Assembly (NCBI RefSeq): GCF_000003855.2
Contig: NW_003101680.1
Coordinates: 2,688,729-2,752,728 of the forward strand
Length of the DNA: 64,000 nt
Source of the DNA: Blastomyces gilchristii SLH14081
Lineage: Eukaryota > Ascomycota > Eurotiomycetes > Onygenales > Ajellomycetaceae
Direction: 5' to 3'
Shown: positions 58,985-64,000 of the stretch, piece by piece
How positions within the stretch are numbered: position 1 is the stretch's first letter
Layout: each line of letters begins with the position of its first letter
Program-made: the position numbers and the translations under genes
The notes under the pieces: generated by a model
The model's database searches: none
Seen by the model: only the letters and a program-made list of their open reading frames with translations
What the model was told of the DNA's origin: nothing

Positions 58985-60586
58985 ATAAGTTCAAAAATAC
59001 ACTCAGTTAATGTGAAAAAAGATGCTTTCTCAAATACTATTTCTGAGATTGAAATTCTGAAGAGAAGAAAGAAAGAAGAAATAGAGAAATAATAAGTGCT
59101 CGAAATACAGAAACTTAAAAAAGTAAGCAAGATTCTCAAAAAGCAGTGTCTGAGTGAGATAAATGAAGAAATTCTGTTAATTCTTCATACTCAGACTAGA
59201 TAACTACAGAAGATGATCAAGTTCAAACTTGAAATTTCAAATATAGTTCAAAAAACATTGAAAATTTCTAGTATAATCACTGACTTCTCATCTTACTCTT
59301 CTTTCTCTTTTTCTACTTCTTCTTCTTCTTTGAATCAGAAGAAAACATATGCTCAAGCAGCTGAATCTGCTATCTCTAAATCTGCTATCTCAAAACATGC
59401 TCAAAATCCTGAGAAAACTGAGAAGAATAATGCTCATACTTCTATTCATAGAAAAGTAAAGAAAAAAATGCAAAAGAAGAAAAATCTTCAAATCTTCAGA
59501 AATAGAAGACTTATTCTCAAAGTCTTAAATCAGAATATCTTGCAAAGAAACAAGTTAAACTTAAATCTCATTTTCAGAATTAGAAATGAAATTAATCAGC
59601 AGTTCTTTTCTCAGTTAATAACTGATATTGAAGTTCAAAAATCAGTTATAGCTTCAATTGAGTCATTCTTCTTTGAAAACTCTATCATTCTGATTACAAT
59701 GTCTGAATTCAGTACAGAATTCCTTATTCAGAATGAGAATCTCTGAAAATCAGTAGTAGAATCTTTGTTAAATATAATAATTCTATCTGAGAGAGATGAA
59801 AAGTGAGATAAATTCATTCTTTATAATATTTCAGTTGAAATTTTTGACTGTGAAGAAGAAATACTACTTCTTAAAAATAAATTAGATGAATACAACTCTA
59901 TTCAACTGAGAAAAGAGCCTGTATAACTAAATTCAATTGAGTTCAGATAAAGCAGAAGAAATGTCTCTGTTCTAGTATATATAAAGACACTTGAACAGTC
60001 AAAGATCTCTGAAGTAAGAGTAGCAGGTTTGAAAATGAGAGTTCATGAATACAAAGACTCAAGAATGAATCTCAAAGCTCAAATACAGTGTTCAAACTGT
60101 CAAAGATATGAATACTTTGTAATCTTCTGTTTCAGAGCCTCAAAATGTGTATTCTGTATCAGAGATCACAAAACTAGTGAGCATAAATGTGAAACATGCT
60201 CAAAAAGAGATGAAATATGTTAATACACTCTGCTTAAATGCTTCAATTGCAAAGAAAAACATGCATCTAGCTCAAAAGAATGTATATTTACTTCAAGAAC
60301 TCAAAAGAACTGAAGAAAAGATAAAGCTCAAAGCAAATCTAGAACTGAAGAGAATAGTCAAGCTAGTAAACTCACAACTGTAAGCTTAAGAAGAAGAAAC
60401 TCTTAACTATCTAAATCTTTAAACTTCAATTCTTCAGCTATATGTAAACAGAATTTGAATTCTCAAACTTCTGTTAAGATTAGAGAATTGAGAAATGACT
60501 CTGATAATAAACTAGATATAATGCAAGCAGTTGAGATTTCTACTTTTCAGAATAGTTATAATCTACTATCTGATAATAGTGATTAG
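58985..60586 (+). pseudogene. LINE ORF1, copy C
   Basis: Same frame as copy B ORF1 with ATA in place of the start ATG. Knuckles CSNCQRYEYFVIFC and CVFCIRDHKTSEHKC are visible (about 60088-60200). TGA at 59744-59746 and later TAA codons break it. Confidence 0.85.
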
Positions 60587-60609
60587 ATTCTACTCTACTC
60601 TCTTTTAGT

Positions 60610-63600
60610 ATGAATATACAATAAAAACAATAAAAAAAGTTTAAAAACTCTTCAAAAATCACATTTATTCAAAATAATGTGAATAGAAACTCAAATTATA
60701 TTTATTCTTGTCTTCAAATTGCTTTTGAGTAAAAAGTTGATTTTATACTGCTTTAGAAGCTCAATTCTGATACTGAGTAAAAATATCTTATTTCTCATTC
60801 AAGGTACTACTGCTTTATATCTCAAAAGTCTGAGATAAAGTCAAGAGTAGTGATCTATAAAAGAAAGAGATCAAGATATTAATTTAATCTAAGATTTGAT
60901 ATCATGTCTGACTCTGATATTCTGATGAATGATATTATAGATAAAGAGAATGAGTTTGATACTATATAGCTTAAAAATATCTATAATGAAAAGTTATTGA
61001 AGAAAAATAATAATATCTGAACAATTAATAGAGAATTTCTGAACATAACTTCATCAAGAAACTCTATAATTATAGAAGATTTCAATACACATCATTTCTG
61101 ATAAAATTCAGAATGTAAAAGAGCAGTAAGAGCTGATAATCTGATTGAATGAATCTTTAAATATTCAATAGATTTAGTTAACAAGTCTGATCAATAAACA
61201 TTCTTTAGAAAAGATATGAAACAGAAATCTATTATAGATCTAAGCTTCATGTCATAAAATTTAATGAAAAAAAGACTTGTAAACTGATTTATTAATTCAA
61301 ATAAGATATCAGAATCAGATCATGAAATTATTCAATTTGATATTAAACTGAGTGAGAAATAAATGAATGAAAATCCTCTTCTCTCTAATCAGTTTAACTT
61401 TGAAAAGGCTGACTGAAAGACAGTTGAAGAAAGTATAAAACTGTTAAAATCTGAAAAACAGAGTAAGCTATATTGAAATCCTGGTCAAGATATCTCAAAT
61501 GAAATGCTTGAGAATAGAGTGAAGCTCATTACATCTATTATTCTAGCAAGTGTTAAAGACAATATTTCAAAGAGAAAGTCTTCTGAGTATTCAAAATCTT
61601 AATGAAATGAGTATATCACATCTAAAAGAAAACAATTGACTACTGCTAGAAGAGATTGAAAGAATGATATAATTTCTGATAAAGAGTTCAAAGCTGTCAG
61701 AAATGAATATTTTTCAGATATTAAAAGAGTTAAAACAGACTGCTGGAATAAGTTTCTTGATGAAGCATAAGAAAAGAAAGTTTTTAAAGCTTTTAACTAT
61801 ACTAAAACAAGAAGTGTAACAAAACTTTTAATCTTAGAATATGAGTTTCAGAATGAATTATATACAGCAAACTCTTTTGAGAAAAAATATCAAGCTTTTA
61901 TAAGAACTCTCTTTCAAAACTCATCAGATTCAGATTCAGAGAAAGAGAATATATCACTTCTTAACTATATTGATAAAAATGACTGGGAATGATCTGATCT
62001 TACTCAAGATGAATTAGAGTCAGCTATCTTCTCAAGTTCAGTTAAAACTGCTGTAGAACCTGATTCAATTAATCACTTGATTATTCAAAATATATACTTC
62101 TACTTAAAGAATGAATATTTTACGCTCTTTTTCAATCTCTTAAAAAATGAATATTATTCTGAATGCTGAAGAGAAGCCACTGAAGTGATTCTTACAAAAT
62201 TTAATAGAAAAACTTCAATTTTCAAGTTATATAGAGTAATATATCTATTAAACTATCTAGAAAAGGTTTTAGAAAAGATAATAGTTACTTAACTATCTTT
62301 TATAAGCTCTATCAGTAATTCTCTATTATTCAGTAAATAAATGAGAGATAGAAAACAGTGTTCTGCAATTGACACTGTTCTCTCAGTTATTCATGATATT
62401 TAGATAGCAAAGTATGAAGATCTGATCTCAACTGCAGTTTTTATTGATATAAAAGAAGCATTTGATTATATCTCAAAGTCAAAGTTAATTCAGACTTTGA
62501 AGATGTTAAAACTGTCACTTTCTCTAATAAAATGAGTTAACTGTTTTATATCTAAAAGAATTATACAACTTTTCTTCAATGAAATAAAATAAGACAAGAC
62601 TGAGATAGAAATAGAAGTATTACAAGAATCTTCAATCTCACTTATTTTATTTGCAATATACACTGCATATCTATTCAAAAATAGAAATATGAGAATAGTG
62701 TGATCTTCAAGTTATATGAATGATATTGATCTAGTCTACAGCTTAAAAACTATCAAAGAGAATTTGAAAGTGATTGAAGAAGCTGCAAAGAAAATCTTTG
62801 TTAAAGTAGATATTAATCAAATGCAATTTAATATGAATAAAACTGAGTTAATTTATTTCTTTTCTAGATTCAATGAGAAAGAACTATCTCTAACTCTTTT
62901 AAATAGAGAGATTAAACCCAGTGTTAATATCAAATAATTAGGAGTATGATTAAACTTCAAGTTGATTTTTAAATATCACATTCAACAAAGAACTGTCAAG
63001 GCAGAAAGACTATTGAACAATATAAACAGACTATCAAATACAGAGAGAGGTCTATTCTTTCAGACTATGAGACAGTTATATATAGCCTGTATTACATCAG
63101 TAGCTGATTATGAAGTTCAAGTTTGATGAAATAATCAAGAGAATTTCACTGAACTCTTTCAAAGTCTGTAAAACAGAGTCTTGAGAAGAATTCTGAGAGC
63201 ATTCAAATCATCTTCTATTAAAGCAATGAAAATTGAAGCTTCAATTCCTTCTCCTGCTTTTAGATTTGAAAAGGCCTGTATGAACTATGCTCTGAGAGTT
63301 ATAAAGATGAGCTCAAGTTATTATTATTATTATTCTTCCATTATACTCATATGCAAGCGGAGCTTATGATGAGTCCTTGCGTGATGTTAAATACAGGTCA
63401 AGTGTTGGTTATACAGGAGGAAATACAGGTGTTGAGACCACGCCAAGATAACAAGAACATAGGAAAATACAAAGGAGTGACAATTAGATACATGCGATAA
63501 TAACTTCCCAGCCCAGGAACATAGAGCGATTCATTGAAGCGATTTGTACACCTCTGTATTTATTAGAAACCTGAGGTGCTTGAGTTCCGGATTTAATGTA

Positions 63601-63892
63601 TCCCCTGTGGGTTTCGAACCCACGCGCCTTGCTTTCCCACGCCAAGGCGCTACCAGGTGGCCGCATTAACCATTCGGCCACCGGGGCGATGAGCTCAAGT
63701 CATATAATCAGAGAAAGAGTCTCTTCTTCATTTCCATCAATTAACTCTGGAAATGAACTGGATTGAAATAGATTTCTTGCTTGAAATGAAAATAATTCTT
63801 CAAAGAAAATGCCTTCTCAACTGTACAGACTATGCTCTTTGATTAAAAATCAATTTTCTTCTTTAAATGTTGAAAAAGTTAATCATGAGAAG
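60610..63892 (+). pseudogene. LINE ORF2, copy C (incomplete)
   Basis: Endonuclease, reverse transcriptase and connecting region homologous to copy B 44971-47890. The RNase H part is missing because a reverse LINE end follows. The palm-domain box reads YMND. Contains the SINE insertion at 63319. Confidence 0.85.
63319..63687 (-). mobile_element. tRNA-derived SINE, copy 2
   Basis: Minus-strand copy of the SINE at 50552. Head at 63600-63687 with A-box GTGGCCGAATGG and B-box GGGTTCGAAACCC intact, body, and (AAT)n tail at 63319-63335. It is flanked by a perfect 13-bp duplication GATGAGCTCAAGT (63306-63318 and 63688-63700), which interrupts LINE ORF2. It retains CpG sites and both promoter boxes, so it is younger or less mutated than copy 1. 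Confidence 0.93.
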
Positions 63893-64000
63893 TTATTATT
63901 ATTATTATTATTATTCTTCAATTATAGATGTATTCAGTCAGAGACTATGACATCTATCTGAGAACTTTTAGTTCTCAGGGTTTTTCCTATAGCTGTAAAG
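63893..64000 (-). mobile_element. LINE copy D, 3' end, cut by window edge
   Basis: An (ATT)n tract (about 63893-63914) followed by the reverse complement of the LINE 3' UTR end (ATTCTTCAATTATAGATG...). This is another LINE inserted in opposite orientation into copy C and continuing past 64000. Confidence 0.88.

Larger units (their letters stand above)
58437..63892 (+). mobile_element. Tad-like LINE copy C, interrupted
   Basis: Homologous to 42838 onward of copy B. ORF1 equivalent 58985-60586, but its start ATG is ATA; the cysteine knuckle Gly-His is also changed (RYEYFVIFC). ORF2 equivalent begins at ATG 60610 and passes endonuclease, RT (YMND near 62717) and the region after RT. It is split by a SINE at 63319-63687, then by a reverse LINE end at 63893. 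It is the most heavily mutated of the three long copies, with stops in every domain. Confidence 0.9.

Noticed and set aside
63600..63687. Functional tRNA gene
   Set aside because: It is the head of a SINE with body, tail and target duplication, present twice in the window.

Overview
The window looks like a chromosome segment of a filamentous ascomycete, most likely a eurotiomycete. Introns are short (66-154 nt where resolved), with GT..AG ends and CTAAC/CTAAT-type branch sites. The gene set is typical of Aspergillus and Onygenales: calnexin, MTRu-1-P dehydratase, Vps5, bL31m and AcrB. Very AT-rich, CpG-poor repeat blocks border a gene island of normal composition. Such AT-rich isochores made of mutated Gypsy and Tad-like elements are known from dimorphic Onygenales such as Blastomyces; that placement is an inference, not a proof.

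Layout: (1) 1-5.2 kb is AT-rich, with a mutated LINE, a chromovirus 3' end and its LTR. (2) 5.2-5.66 kb is a purine-rich minisatellite at the boundary. (3) 5.66-25.95 kb is the gene island with seven genes: calnexin (-), mde1 (+), vps5 (+), mitochondrial bL31m (-), a flavin-reductase-like protein (+), acrB (-) and a thioesterase-like HotDog protein (-). (4) 25.95-64 kb is a nest of transposons. Flanking duplications give much of the insertion order. Gypsy-2 (27.8-41.9 kb) was split by Gypsy-1 (28994-39771, target duplication TTCTG). Gypsy-1's own LTR was split by a Copia element (34537-39627, identical-length 117-bp LTRs, duplication GAATA). Gypsy-2 is also cut by an LTR of a second family, here called A. 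That LTR was in turn split by a full-length Tad-like LINE (42063-50439, 13-bp duplication) and by a tRNA-derived SINE (50552-50940). A second SINE copy (63319-63687) sits in another LINE. The interval 51-58.4 kb holds family-A internal sequence, a possible TA-flanked MITE, a different Gypsy RNase H/integrase fragment, and a mosaic with LINE 5' sequence and a tRNA-like head.

Nearly all transposon reading frames carry many in-frame stops from C-to-T/G-to-A transitions (TGG to TGA, CAA/CAG to TAA/TAG), with CpG almost absent. This is the signature of RIP or a RIP-like process. A few CpG-retaining patches survive: the LINE 5' end, part of the Copia integrase, the SINE at 63 kb, the LTR at 25.95 kb and the block at 57.7-58.4 kb.

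The host genes are unrelated housekeeping functions: ER folding, methionine salvage, endosome-to-Golgi retrieval, mitochondrial translation, redox, ubiquitin-network signalling and a thioesterase. They are not an operon or metabolic cluster. I found no new defence or biosynthetic system. The most informative content is the datable nest of insertions and the uneven mutation within it.
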